Origin: Solirubrobacteraceae bacterium
Lineage (GTDB): Bacteria > Actinomycetota > Thermoleophilia > Solirubrobacterales > Solirubrobacteraceae
Reading direction: 5' to 3'
Assembly: GCA_025935735.1 (NCBI GenBank)
Contig: JAICUS010000168.1
Span: 1 to 10,442, forward strand
Length of the DNA: 10,442 nucleotides
Below, in pieces: positions 1 to 6,387 of this stretch. The notes below the pieces were generated by a model. It was not told the DNA's origin. It made no database searches and saw only the letters and a list, made by a program, of their open reading frames with translations. Within the stretch, counting starts at the first letter, position 1, and each line of letters begins with the position of its first letter. The position numbers and the translations under genes are program-made.

Positions 1-1525
1 AGTGCGCGGCGCCTGAGGCCTGCGTGGACGGGGTGAACGCCGGGCCGACCGCGGCGGCGCCCGGGCGCGGGATCGACAGGTGGATCGCGCTGAAGCTCAG
101 CGCCGCGGCGTCGCGCACCGGCCCGTAGACCTGGGAGCCGCCGGTGATCTGGAGCGTGTAGTGGGCACCTGCCGGGGCAGAGATCGCGATCCCCTCGAGG
201 GACCGGGTGATCGTGTGCGGCTGCCCGTCCAGCGTGACCGGGATCGGCGTGACCTGGTTGCCCAGCACGACGCCCTTCTGCTCGTCCACGAGCTGGGCGA
301 ACACGTAGCTGGAGGCGGCCGAGCCGGTGCCGGAGTAGGTGAGCGTGAGCGTCGGCTCCCCCAGCAGCTGCGTGGCCGCGCCGGGCGGCGGCACGGCGAC
401 GTTCACCGCGTTGGCCGCGCGGCCCGCGCTCACCGGCGTGCCGGACACGGCGTCGCCCGGGTTGAGCACCAGCGTGCCGGAGCCGTCGGCCGTCAGCGGC
501 GTCCCGGCGGGCAGCGGGTAGTCGGCGCCCGAGCGCCAGACGTCGTCGTCGGCCAGCCACTCGAAGCGCGGGCCGGTGTCCACCGGCAGGCCGGCGAGGT
601 AGCGCTTCAGCCAGGCGACGACCGCCGCCTCGATGTGCCCAGCGGGCCCCGTGCCGGTCAGGCAGACGCCGTGGCCGCCGCAGAACCACATCATCTTCAC
701 CGGCACGCCGTTCCCGCGCAGGATGCCGTAGTTCGTGATCGCCTCGTGCAGCGTGAACAGCGTGTCCGCCGTGCCCTCCACCAGGAACGTCGGGATGCGG
801 ATCTGCCCGACCGCGTCGCCCGGCCCGCGGGAGGCGAACCAGGCGCGGTCGTCCGCCGACAGGTGCCCGGTGGTCACGCCGCTGGTGAACGATGAGGTGA
901 TGTGAGGGTCCAGCCGGTTGTGCGAGCCCGCCAGCCCCGCGGCGTAGAGCGCCGACGACCAGCCGCCCTTGACGATCTCGTCCTTGTAGAGCGAGGTGAG
1001 CAGCGAGTGCCAGGCGATGATCGGCGCGATCGCGTCGATGCGCTTGTCGCGGGGCGCCGTCACCAGCTCGATCCCGCCGGCGTAGGAGACGCCGGTCATG
1101 CCCACCCGCGGGTCGCCCGGCCCGTCGAGCCGCGCCTCGGGCTGGGAGGCCAGCCAGTCGATCAGCGCGCTGACGTCGCGCGCCTCGGCGTCCGGCGAGT
1201 CGACCTCCACGGTCCCGCCGGAGGAGCCGAACCCGCGGGCGTCCCAGGTGAGCACGTTGAACCCCGCGCGCCGCAGCGGCCCGAGGCCGACGTTGCCGGT
1301 CATCTCGCTGCTCGCGCTGTTCTGGTCGGTGTCGCGCGAGCCCGCCCAGCCGTGCCCCTCCAGCACCGTCGGCGCCGTCCGGCCGGCCTGCAGGCCCTCC
1401 GCCGGGAAGAAGGAGAGCACGATCTGCGTGCCGTCGAAGGACGTGATGGTGGCGTCGCGGGCCTGGGCGGCGGCGGGCGCCGCCAGCAGGGCGGCGACGG
1501 CGAGGGCGAGTGGGCGAAGGCGCAT
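1..1525 (-). CDS. Secreted CocE/X-Pro dipeptidyl-peptidase-like serine hydrolase (3' end outside window)
   Basis: Alpha/beta-hydrolase of the CocE/NonD (peptidase S15-like) family, which cleaves esters or X-Pro dipeptides. At least 508 residues are present and the frame is open at the left edge. Residues 1-22 form a signal peptide (MRLRP, then an Ala/Leu core ending AQA), so export is predicted. The nucleophile elbow GVSYAGG places Ser147. The likely acid is Asp254 (EGTADTLF) and the likely base His285 (CGGHGVC). An early HGW (58-60) and WDARGFG (94-100) fit the family core. From about residue 310 the sequence turns into Gly/Thr/Val-rich beta segments, matching the jelly-roll C-terminal domain of the family. 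The ATG sits 38 bp after the dacB stop on the same strand and has no clear Shine-Dalgarno. A TATCAG box about 10 bp upstream might give a near-leaderless transcript. The family is secure; the substrate (peptide or ester) cannot be read from the sequence. Confidence 0.88.
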   Translation of the reverse strand, partial: MRLRPLALAVAALLAAPAAAQARDATITSFDGTQIVLSFFPAEGLQAGRTAPTVLEGHGWAGSRDTDQNSASSEMTGNVGLGPLRRAGFNVLTWDARGFGSSGGTVEVDSPDAEARDVSALIDWLASQPEARLDGPGDPRVGMTGVSYAGGIELVTAPRDKRIDAIAPIIAWHSLLTSLYKDEIVKGGWSSALYAAGLAGSHNRLDPHITSSFTSGVTTGHLSADDRAWFASRGPGDAVGQIRIPTFLVEGTADTLFTLHEAITNYGILRGNGVPVKMMWFCGGHGVCLTGTGPAGHIEAAVVAWLKRYLAGLPVDTGPRFEWLADDDVWRSGADYPLPAGTPLTADGSGTLVLNPGDAVSGTPVSAGRAANAVNVAVPPPGAATQLLGEPTLTLTYSGTGSAASSYVFAQLVDEQKGVVLGNQVTPIPVTLDGQPHTITRSLEGIAISAPAGAHYTLQITGGSQVYGPVRDAAALSFSAIHLSIPRPGAAAVGPAFTPSTQASGAAH

Positions 1526-1563
1526 GGCGTCCGCACTGATACCCGATCCGCCGAGTTTTGGTG

Positions 1564-2766
1564 TCAGCCGTCGTAGCGGGCGAGCGCCACGGTCATCTTG
1601 TCCTGCCACACGTGGGCGGACAGCGGATAGACGTAGTTCATCAGGAACGCGAACGCCAGCCGGTCGCCCCCGCGCGTGGTGCAGTAGCCGGCCAGAGCGG
1701 AGACGTCGTGCAGCGTGCCGGTCTTGGTGTGGCAGCGGTCCTGCGCGGTCGTGCCGCGCATGCGGTTGTACATCGTGCCGTTGCGGCCGACCACGGGCAG
1801 CGAGGCGTCGAGCGTCGCCCCCTGGTCGGTGTCCGCCATGCTGGTGAGCAGCTTGACCACCTGGCGCGGCGAGGTCCGGTCCGAGCGCGACAGGCCCGAG
1901 CCGTCGACCAGGGTGGGGGAGATCCCGAAGCGGGCGATCGTCGAGCGCACGACCGCGGCGCCGGCCGACGTGCTGCCGGCGCTGCCGAAGTCCGCCCCGA
2001 GGTCCTTGGCCAGCGTCTCGGCCATGTAGTTGTCCGACGGCTGGTTCATCGCCTGGACGATGTCGCCCAGCGCGGGGGAGTCCCACTCCAGCAGCGGCAC
2101 CATGCCCGTGCTCGCCCGGCCGGCGCGCGGCCGGCCGTCGATCTGCACGCCCCGCCGGCGCAGCATCCGGGTCAGCTGGTTCGCGGTGAACCACGCGGGG
2201 CTGCGCTGCCAGAACGGCCGCCGCTTGCCGGTCACGCCGTGGTCGTAGGCCAGCGCGCTCAGCGGCCCGACGTCGCTGGTCAGTGCGTAGCGCGACGATG
2301 GCACGCCGCGGAAGGCGTCGAACGCGGACTCGTCGCCCAGCACCCGGCCCTCGACGTGGCTCAGGCCGCCGTTGACCAGTTCGGTGGCCAGCGCGGCCAG
2401 CGACGACTTGTCGAGCGTCGGGTCGCCGCCGCCGCGCAGCACGAGGTTGCCCGGGACGAGCCCCGTGGCGTCCGGGAGCGCGTCGGCCAGCACCGTCGTC
2501 GTCAGGTGCCCCTGGGCGCCGTAGAGCAGCAGCGCGGTGGACGAGGTGTAGAGCTTCTCCACCGACGCGGGCATCCGGGGGACGTCGGCGCGCCGGGAGA
2601 ACAGCGTGCGGCCCGTGTCCATGTCGACCACGTAGGCGCCCGAGTAGGCGCCCGCCGCGCGCATCTCGCGGTTGAGCACGCGCTTGGTGTAGGTCAGCCC
2701 GGCGGCCTGGGCCGGCGCGGCGGCCAGCGCCAGCAGCGCGAGGACCAGGAGCGTGACGCGGGTCAT
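1564..2766 (-). CDS. dacB: D-alanyl-D-alanine carboxypeptidase/endopeptidase, PBP4 (DacB) family
   Basis: Penicillin-binding protein of the PBP4/peptidase S13 type, which trims or cleaves D-Ala-containing peptidoglycan cross-links outside the membrane. It has 400 residues. A signal peptide covers residues 1-21 (MTRVTLLVL, ending AQA). The three active-site motifs are present in order: SVEK (Ser68, Lys71), SDN (244-246) and KTG (348-350). The Ser68-to-SDN gap is 176 residues, against about 244 in E. coli PBP4 and 249 in Actinomadura R39, so the inserted domains II/III are smaller. The SDN-to-KTG gap (104) is near normal. Cys345 and Cys362 flank KTG and could form a disulfide. GTG at 2775, three codons upstream in frame and preceded by TAGG, is an alternative start. 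It is the first gene of a probable two-gene operon and diverges from the patatin gene. Confidence 0.92.
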   Translation of the reverse strand: MTRVTLLVLALLALAAAPAQAAGLTYTKRVLNREMRAAGAYSGAYVVDMDTGRTLFSRRADVPRMPASVEKLYTSSTALLLYGAQGHLTTTVLADALPDATGLVPGNLVLRGGGDPTLDKSSLAALATELVNGGLSHVEGRVLGDESAFDAFRGVPSSRYALTSDVGPLSALAYDHGVTGKRRPFWQRSPAWFTANQLTRMLRRRGVQIDGRPRAGRASTGMVPLLEWDSPALGDIVQAMNQPSDNYMAETLAKDLGADFGSAGSTSAGAAVVRSTIARFGISPTLVDGSGLSRSDRTSPRQVVKLLTSMADTDQGATLDASLPVVGRNGTMYNRMRGTTAQDRCHTKTGTLHDVSALAGYCTTRGGDRLAFAFLMNYVYPLSAHVWQDKMTVALARYDG

Positions 2767-2792
2767 CGGCTTCACGAGCCTACGGAACCCGG

Positions 2793-2823
2793 GGGACACG
2801 AGAAAGTCGCGCCGGGTAATAAT
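2793..2823 (+). promoter_or_regulatory. Candidate promoter of the patatin-like gene
   Basis: The box AATAAT (2818-2823) matches TATAAT at five of six positions and is an AT-rich island in very GC-rich DNA. A GGGACA at 2793-2798 is a possible -35, with a long 19-bp spacer. A transcript starting seven bases after the -10 box would begin at or next to the GTG at 2830, giving a leaderless mRNA. The -35 is weak. Confidence 0.4.
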
Positions 2824-2829
2824 CGTTGC

Positions 2830-4068
2830 GTGGGCAATGTCGTCGAGATGAACGCTCCGGCCCGGCGGCGGCGCCGGCAATCGCGCACCGCGCTGGTCCT
2901 GGGCGGCGGCGGCTTCACCGGCGGCGTCTACCAGATCGGCGCGCTGCGGGCGCTCGACCTGCTGTCGGTCAACCGCTCGGTCAACACGTTCGATGTCTAC
3001 GTGGGGACCTCCGCGGGCTCGCTGATCGCCTCGCTGGTGGCCAACGGCGTCAGCCCCGAGGAGATGATGCGCACGGTCAACGACCAGCTGCCGCAGGCGC
3101 TCCCGGCGCTCGACCGGCGGATGCTGCTGCGGCTCAACAAGTCCGAGATGGCGCTCAAGGCGCTCAAGCTGCCGCTGCACGCCGTCAGCGTGGCCCGCAA
3201 CCTGGCGCGCAGCTTCGGCGCCATCTCGGCCGTCGACCTCGTGCTGGCGCTGGGCGACGCGCTGCCGTCGGGCATCTACACCGGCGAGGGCGTGGAGTCC
3301 TACCTGCGCGAGGCGCTGGCCGGCGACGGCCGCACCGACGACTTCCGGCAGCTCAGCCACGAGCTCTACCTGTGCGCCACCGACCTCGACACGTGCGAGC
3401 GGATCGTGCTCGGCGCCGAGGGCTGGGACGACATCCCGATCTCCGCGGCGGTCCGCGCCTCGACGGCGCTGCCGATGATCTACGCCCCCTACCGGGTGCG
3501 CGAGCGCGAGCTGATCGACGGCGGCATCGTCTCCACCACGAACCTGGACATCGCGGTGGAGGCGGGCGCCAAGTTCATCGTCGTGGTCAACCCGCTCGTC
3601 CCGTACGTCAACGACTTCAAGGCGACGATCCCCACGCTGTTCGGCACCCGGGCGCGGCGGATCTCCGACATGGGCTTCCCGAAGATCGGCTACCAGACGT
3701 TCAAGCTGCTGGCCTACCAGCGCCTGCACGAGATGGCCGGCCACTGGAAGGAGCGCTACCCGGGCGTGGACATCGTGCTGATCGAGCCCGACCCCGACGA
3801 CGAGCTGATGTTCCAGACGAACATCCTCAACTTCGCCTCGCGGGTCGCCGTGGCCCGGCACGGGTTCGAGAGCGTCACGCTCAAGCTCGCCAACGACTAC
3901 GAGGACCTGCGCGAGGTCTGCCGCCGGCACGGCATCGAGATCTCCGCCACCCGAGTGCGCAAGGTGGTCCGCCACTTCTCGGCCGAGAAGGAGAAGACCC
4001 GCGCCTGGCGGCGGATCCTCGAGCAGACCACCGGCTCGCTGCTGCGCCAGAGCGCTCAGGACGCGTAG
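2830..4068 (+). CDS. Patatin-like phospholipase / acyl hydrolase
   Basis: Patatin-family serine lipase with a Ser-Asp dyad that releases fatty acids from phospholipids or other acyl esters. The protein has 412 residues from GTG 2830, or 406 from the in-frame ATG at 2848. Counting from the GTG, the oxyanion-hole stretch LGGGGFTGG lies at 24-32, the nucleophile elbow GTSAG gives Ser61, and the DGG motif gives catalytic Asp230. An Arg-rich stretch (RRRRR) precedes the core. There is no signal peptide or obvious membrane helix, so a cytoplasmic or peripheral membrane location is likely. Neither start has a good Shine-Dalgarno. I prefer GTG because a -10 box lies seven bases upstream, as expected for a leaderless mRNA, but this is not certain. 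The C-terminal 120 residues are charged and helical-looking. The gene converges with the acyl-CoA synthetase and the two stops overlap. Confidence 0.9.
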   Translation: MGNVVEMNAPARRRRRQSRTALVLGGGGFTGGVYQIGALRALDLLSVNRSVNTFDVYVGTSAGSLIASLVANGVSPEEMMRTVNDQLPQALPALDRRMLLRLNKSEMALKALKLPLHAVSVARNLARSFGAISAVDLVLALGDALPSGIYTGEGVESYLREALAGDGRTDDFRQLSHELYLCATDLDTCERIVLGAEGWDDIPISAAVRASTALPMIYAPYRVRERELIDGGIVSTTNLDIAVEAGAKFIVVVNPLVPYVNDFKATIPTLFGTRARRISDMGFPKIGYQTFKLLAYQRLHEMAGHWKERYPGVDIVLIEPDPDDELMFQTNILNFASRVAVARHGFESVTLKLANDYEDLREVCRRHGIEISATRVRKVVRHFSAEKEKTRAWRRILEQTTGSLLRQSAQDA

Positions 4069-5852
4069 AGCGCCGCGAAGTCTCCGGCGTAGCGATCGTT
4101 GATCACGTTGCGCTTGACCTTCAGCGTCGGCGTGAGCTCGCCCGTCTGGAGGGAGAGGTCGTGGTCGAGGATGAAGAACTTCTTGATCTGCTCCACGCGC
4201 GCGTAGTTCGCGTTCACCGCGTCCAGCTCGCCCTGGATGAGCTCGTGGACCTTGGGCTCGCGCGACAGCGCCGCGACGTCCTCGGGCAGCCCGTGCTCCC
4301 GGGCGAAGTGGACGATCTCCTCGGGGTCGAGCGTGACCAGCGCGACCGGGAACGGCCGGCGGTCGCCGTGCATGACCGCCTGGGAGATCCAGCGCGAGCG
4401 CTTGAGGTCGTTCTCCAGGTTGGCCGGCGTGAGGTTCTTGCCGCCCGCGGTGATGATGATGTCCTTCTTGCGGCCGGTGATGGTCAGGTAGCCGTCCTCG
4501 TCGAGCGAGCCGAGGTCGCCGGTGTGCAGCCAGCCGTCCTCGATCGCCCCGAAGGCCTCCGAGTCGGCCTTGCCGTAGTAGCCGCCGAAGATGTGCGGGC
4601 CGCGGACGAGGATCTCGCCGTCGCCGGCGATCCGGATCTCCGAGCCCGGCAGCGCCCGCCCGACCGTGCCGAGCTTGTGGTCCTCCACCGTCGAGGTGGT
4701 CGTGACCGTACTGGTCTCCGTCATCCCGTAGCCCTCGAGCACGGGCGCGCCGCAGGCGAAGAAGAACTCGAGGATCTCGCGGGCGATCGGGGCGGCGCCT
4801 GACGTGGCCTGCTTGAGCCGGCCGCCGAAGATGTTGCGGACGTTGACGAACAGCTCGGCGTCGGCCCGGTCGAACGCCGCCTGGAGCTCCGGCGGGACGG
4901 GCTCGCCGGCCGCCTGCATGCGCCGCACCTCGAGCCCGAGTTGCGTGGCTTGCGCGATCTTCTCCGGGTCGTTGTGAGCCGTGACCAGCGTGTAGATCTT
5001 CTCGAAGATGCGCGGCACCGACGGGAGGTGCTCGGGCTTGACCGCCATCAGGTCCGGGACGATCTGGTTGGGGTCGCCGCTCCAGTAGGCGATCGTGCCG
5101 CCGAGGTCGACGGTCAGCAGCTGGATGAGCAGCGCGTAGGAGTGGGCCAGCGGCAGGTAGAGGTAGACGGTCTCCTGCTCGCCCTCCATCACCCCGAAGG
5201 TCTCGCACATGCGGGTCACCCGGCGGTAGTTGCCGTGGCTGAGCACGCACCCCTTCGGCGGGCCGGTGGTGCCCGACGTGTAGATGATCGTGTAGGTGTC
5301 CTCCGGGGCGACGGCGGCGATGCGCTCGGCCACCTCGGCGTGGTCGCGGGCGCGGCCGCGGGCGCGCAGCGCGTCGAGCGACAGCGCGCCGTCGGCGGGC
5401 TCGATGGCCACGATCTGCTCCAGCTGGGGCAGCCGGTCGCGCACGGCGGCGATCTTCGCCACCTGGGAGGCGTCCTCGCAGACGACGAAGCGCGAGCGGC
5501 TGTCGCCCGCCACCCAGGCGCACTCGTCGGGCGAGTTCGTGGGGTAGACCGGGACGACCACGCCGCCGGCGCTGGTGATCGCGAAGTCGACCAGCGACCA
5601 CTCGACCCGGGTGGTGCACAGCAGCGCGACCCGGTCGCCGTGCGCCAGCCCGAGGTCGATGAAGCCGCGGGCGATCTCCGAGACGGCCGCCGCGAGCTCG
5701 GCGTAGGAGAGCTCGGCCCACTCGCCGTCGCGCTTGAAGCGGGCCGCCGGGCGCTCGCCGTAGCGCTCGGCGGCCAGGGTGACGATGTCGGCGATCGTGG
5801 CCGAGTCCGTGCCACGATCGCTCGGCCCGGCCGTGCTCTGCTGGATGCTCAA
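4056..5852 (-). CDS. Long-chain fatty acyl-CoA synthetase (AMP-forming, FadD/FAA1-like)
   Basis: Adenylate-forming enzyme that activates a fatty acid with ATP to acyl-AMP and then to acyl-CoA. It has 598 residues, a normal length for the long-chain type. Motifs in order: P-loop YTSGTTGPPKG (191-201), GYGMTET (374-380), TGD (444-446) with Asp446 as the expected ribose contact, GRKKD (460-464), and C-terminal LTPTLKVKR (573-581), where Lys578 is the likely catalytic lysine. No signal peptide or membrane helix is seen, so it is cytoplasmic or membrane-associated. The start is TTG at 5852. No ATG or GTG fits nearby, and GGAGG (complement at 5858-5862) sits five bases upstream. That site lies in an inverted repeat that may control translation. 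The 3' end overlaps the patatin gene by 13 bp. The exact chain-length preference is unknown. Confidence 0.95.
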   Translation of the reverse strand: MSIQQSTAGPSDRGTDSATIADIVTLAAERYGERPAARFKRDGEWAELSYAELAAAVSEIARGFIDLGLAHGDRVALLCTTRVEWSLVDFAITSAGGVVVPVYPTNSPDECAWVAGDSRSRFVVCEDASQVAKIAAVRDRLPQLEQIVAIEPADGALSLDALRARGRARDHAEVAERIAAVAPEDTYTIIYTSGTTGPPKGCVLSHGNYRRVTRMCETFGVMEGEQETVYLYLPLAHSYALLIQLLTVDLGGTIAYWSGDPNQIVPDLMAVKPEHLPSVPRIFEKIYTLVTAHNDPEKIAQATQLGLEVRRMQAAGEPVPPELQAAFDRADAELFVNVRNIFGGRLKQATSGAAPIAREILEFFFACGAPVLEGYGMTETSTVTTTSTVEDHKLGTVGRALPGSEIRIAGDGEILVRGPHIFGGYYGKADSEAFGAIEDGWLHTGDLGSLDEDGYLTITGRKKDIIITAGGKNLTPANLENDLKRSRWISQAVMHGDRRPFPVALVTLDPEEIVHFAREHGLPEDVAALSREPKVHELIQGELDAVNANYARVEQIKKFFILDHDLSLQTGELTPTLKVKRNVINDRYAGDFAALYAS

Positions 5853-5857
5853 GGGCT

Positions 5858-5879
5858 CCTCCTCGGGACTGCGAGGAGG
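5858..5879 (-). promoter_or_regulatory. Inverted repeat that can sequester the acyl-CoA synthetase ribosome binding site
   Basis: On the transcript the arms CCUCCUCG (5879 to 5872) and CGAGGAGG (5865 to 5858) form a perfect 8-bp stem with a six-base loop. The 3' arm contains the GGAGG Shine-Dalgarno placed five bases before the TTG start. Closed, the hairpin would block ribosome entry. The same dyad in DNA could instead be an operator. No U-run follows, so it does not look like a terminator. Confidence 0.5.
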
Positions 5880-5892
5880 GATCCTATCCGCG

Positions 5893-5911
5893 GCCGCGCG
5901 CTACGCGCGGC
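5893..5911 (-). terminator. GC-rich stem-loop between the small HTH gene and the acyl-CoA synthetase
   Basis: A perfect 8-bp stem (5893-5900 with 5904-5911) has a three-base loop. It begins four bases beyond the stop codon of the 58-residue gene, in the direction of transcription. No T-run follows, so it is not a classical intrinsic terminator. It could still act as a weak or U-less terminator, an mRNA 3'-end protector or an attenuator ahead of the synthetase. GC-rich DNA makes such stems easier to find by chance. Confidence 0.35.
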
Positions 5912-5914
5912 GGG

Positions 5915-6091
5915 TCAGGCTGTCGCTACCTGGCGCGCGCCCTGCACGTCCGTCAGGTTCGCGAGGAACAGCGTCTTGTCGATTCGGCCCTGAAAGATCG
6001 GCACGCCCAGCTCCATGCACTTCTCGATGACCTCGCGACGTTCCATGCCGGCTTCGCGAGCGAGCTCCGTGGGCGTGAGATGGATTGCCAT
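5915..6091 (-). CDS. Small putative DNA-binding protein, helix-turn-helix / IF2_N-like
   Basis: A 58-residue protein read from ATG 6091. AGGAGG (complement at 6102-6107) lies ten bases upstream, and a promoter at 6132-6160 gives a leader of about 35 bases. The sequence LTPTELAREAGM, then REVIEKCMELGVP, then GRIDKTLF has the helix-turn-helix-wing order of small winged HTH domains. The ELAREAG...VIEKCMELG pattern also resembles the N-terminal IF2_N subdomain of translation factor IF-2. I therefore infer a small nucleic-acid-binding protein, perhaps an excisionase-like or regulatory factor. There is one Cys, no signal peptide and no membrane segment. An upstream in-frame GTG would place the AGGAGG inside the gene, so the ATG is better. 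It lies upstream of the acyl-CoA synthetase on the same strand, 62 bp away, and could regulate it or itself. No specific family is recognised. Confidence 0.7.
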   Translation of the reverse strand: MAIHLTPTELAREAGMERREVIEKCMELGVPIFQGRIDKTLFLANLTDVQGARQVATA

Positions 6092-6131
6092 CAGAGCGAT
6101 GCCTCCTGGTGAGGTTTGCCACGTGGTGCTC

Positions 6132-6160
6132 ACGGTAGCGCCTTCACCGGATGTCGACAA
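6132..6160 (-). promoter_or_regulatory. Promoter of the small HTH gene
   Basis: On the minus strand a TTGTCG -35 box (complement 6155-6160) and a TACCGT -10 box (complement 6132-6137) are separated by exactly 17 bp. A start near 6125 would give a leader of about 35 bases carrying the AGGAGG site. The -35 matches consensus at four of six positions; the -10 keeps the conserved TA and final T. Confidence 0.5.
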
Positions 6161-6180
6161 TCCGAACCTGCTCAATCCGA
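6158..6180. repeat. Paired direct repeat overlapping the -35 box of the small HTH gene
   Basis: CAATCCGA occurs at 6158-6165 and again at 6173-6180, a 15-bp period. Read on the minus strand, the two TCGGATTG copies precede the HTH gene and the nearer one runs into its -35 box. This is the usual position for an activator or a repressor site. With only eight bases per copy, chance is possible. Confidence 0.35.
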
Positions 6181-6193
6181 GCTAAACATTCGT

Positions 6194-6271
6194 TCAGACC
6201 TGGCTCGGCAGATCCACGATGTGCAGCCCGAGCTCGTCCGGCGCGGCGATGAGGTGGTCGATCCGCGCCAT
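6194..6271 (-). CDS. Possible 25-residue micro-ORF
   Basis: An ATG-to-TGA frame on the minus strand encodes 25 residues (start MARIDHLIAAPDEL). Of its 24 sense codons after the ATG, 23 end in G or C, matching genuine genes here, and the frame is short and hydrophobic/acidic in composition. There is no Shine-Dalgarno and no clear promoter. It lies between the divergent HTH and sigma-factor genes. It may be a small peptide, a gene remnant or chance in GC-rich DNA. No function is recognised. Confidence 0.2.
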   Translation of the reverse strand: MARIDHLIAAPDELGLHIVDLPSQV

Positions 6272-6284
6272 GGATGTTTGGAGT

Positions 6285-6314
6285 CGGACAGTTCGGGCGA
6301 TTCGGTCCTAGAGT
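6285..6314 (+). promoter_or_regulatory. Candidate promoter of the sigma-factor gene
   Basis: CGGACA (6285-6290, four of six matches to TTGACA) and TAGAGT (6309-6314) are 18 bp apart. Transcription would begin near 6321, leaving a leader of about 67 bases before the GTG start. The -10 shares the TAGnnT form with two other candidate promoters in the window. Confidence 0.4.
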
Positions 6315-6373
6315 GTCCTGTGCCGTGCGCGGCTGGGGCGGACGGCAGTCAGGGAGATCTACTTCACGGCCCC

Positions 6374-6380
6374 GGGAGGA
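6374..6380 (+). promoter_or_regulatory. Ribosome binding site that fixes the sigma-factor start
   Basis: GGGAGGA ends seven bases before GTG 6388. The ATG at 6274 in the same frame lies upstream of the likely promoter, so it cannot be used by that transcript. This makes GTG 6388 the best start. Confidence 0.65.
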
Positions 6381-6387
6381 CCTTCCA

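Noticed and set aside
80..1576. Plus-strand frames over the CocE-like hydrolase
   Set aside because: Mirror frames of a minus-strand gene with signal peptide, GxSxG motif and full triad.
1558..2829. Long open plus-strand frame upstream of, and in frame with, the patatin gene
   Set aside because: It is antisense to dacB, low-complexity and has no motif. The patatin core begins only after 2830 and a promoter sits at 2793-2823.
1564..5721. Open minus-strand frame of about 1385 codons spanning dacB, the patatin region and part of the synthetase
   Set aside because: Only the dacB part has gene-like motifs. The rest is Arg/Gly/Ala-rich and lies antisense or out of frame to well-identified genes, a typical artefact of very high GC.
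6274..6387. Upstream ATG start for the sigma-factor gene
   Set aside because: It lies before the likely promoter and adds sequence unlike the sigma family. GTG 6388 has a proper ribosome site.
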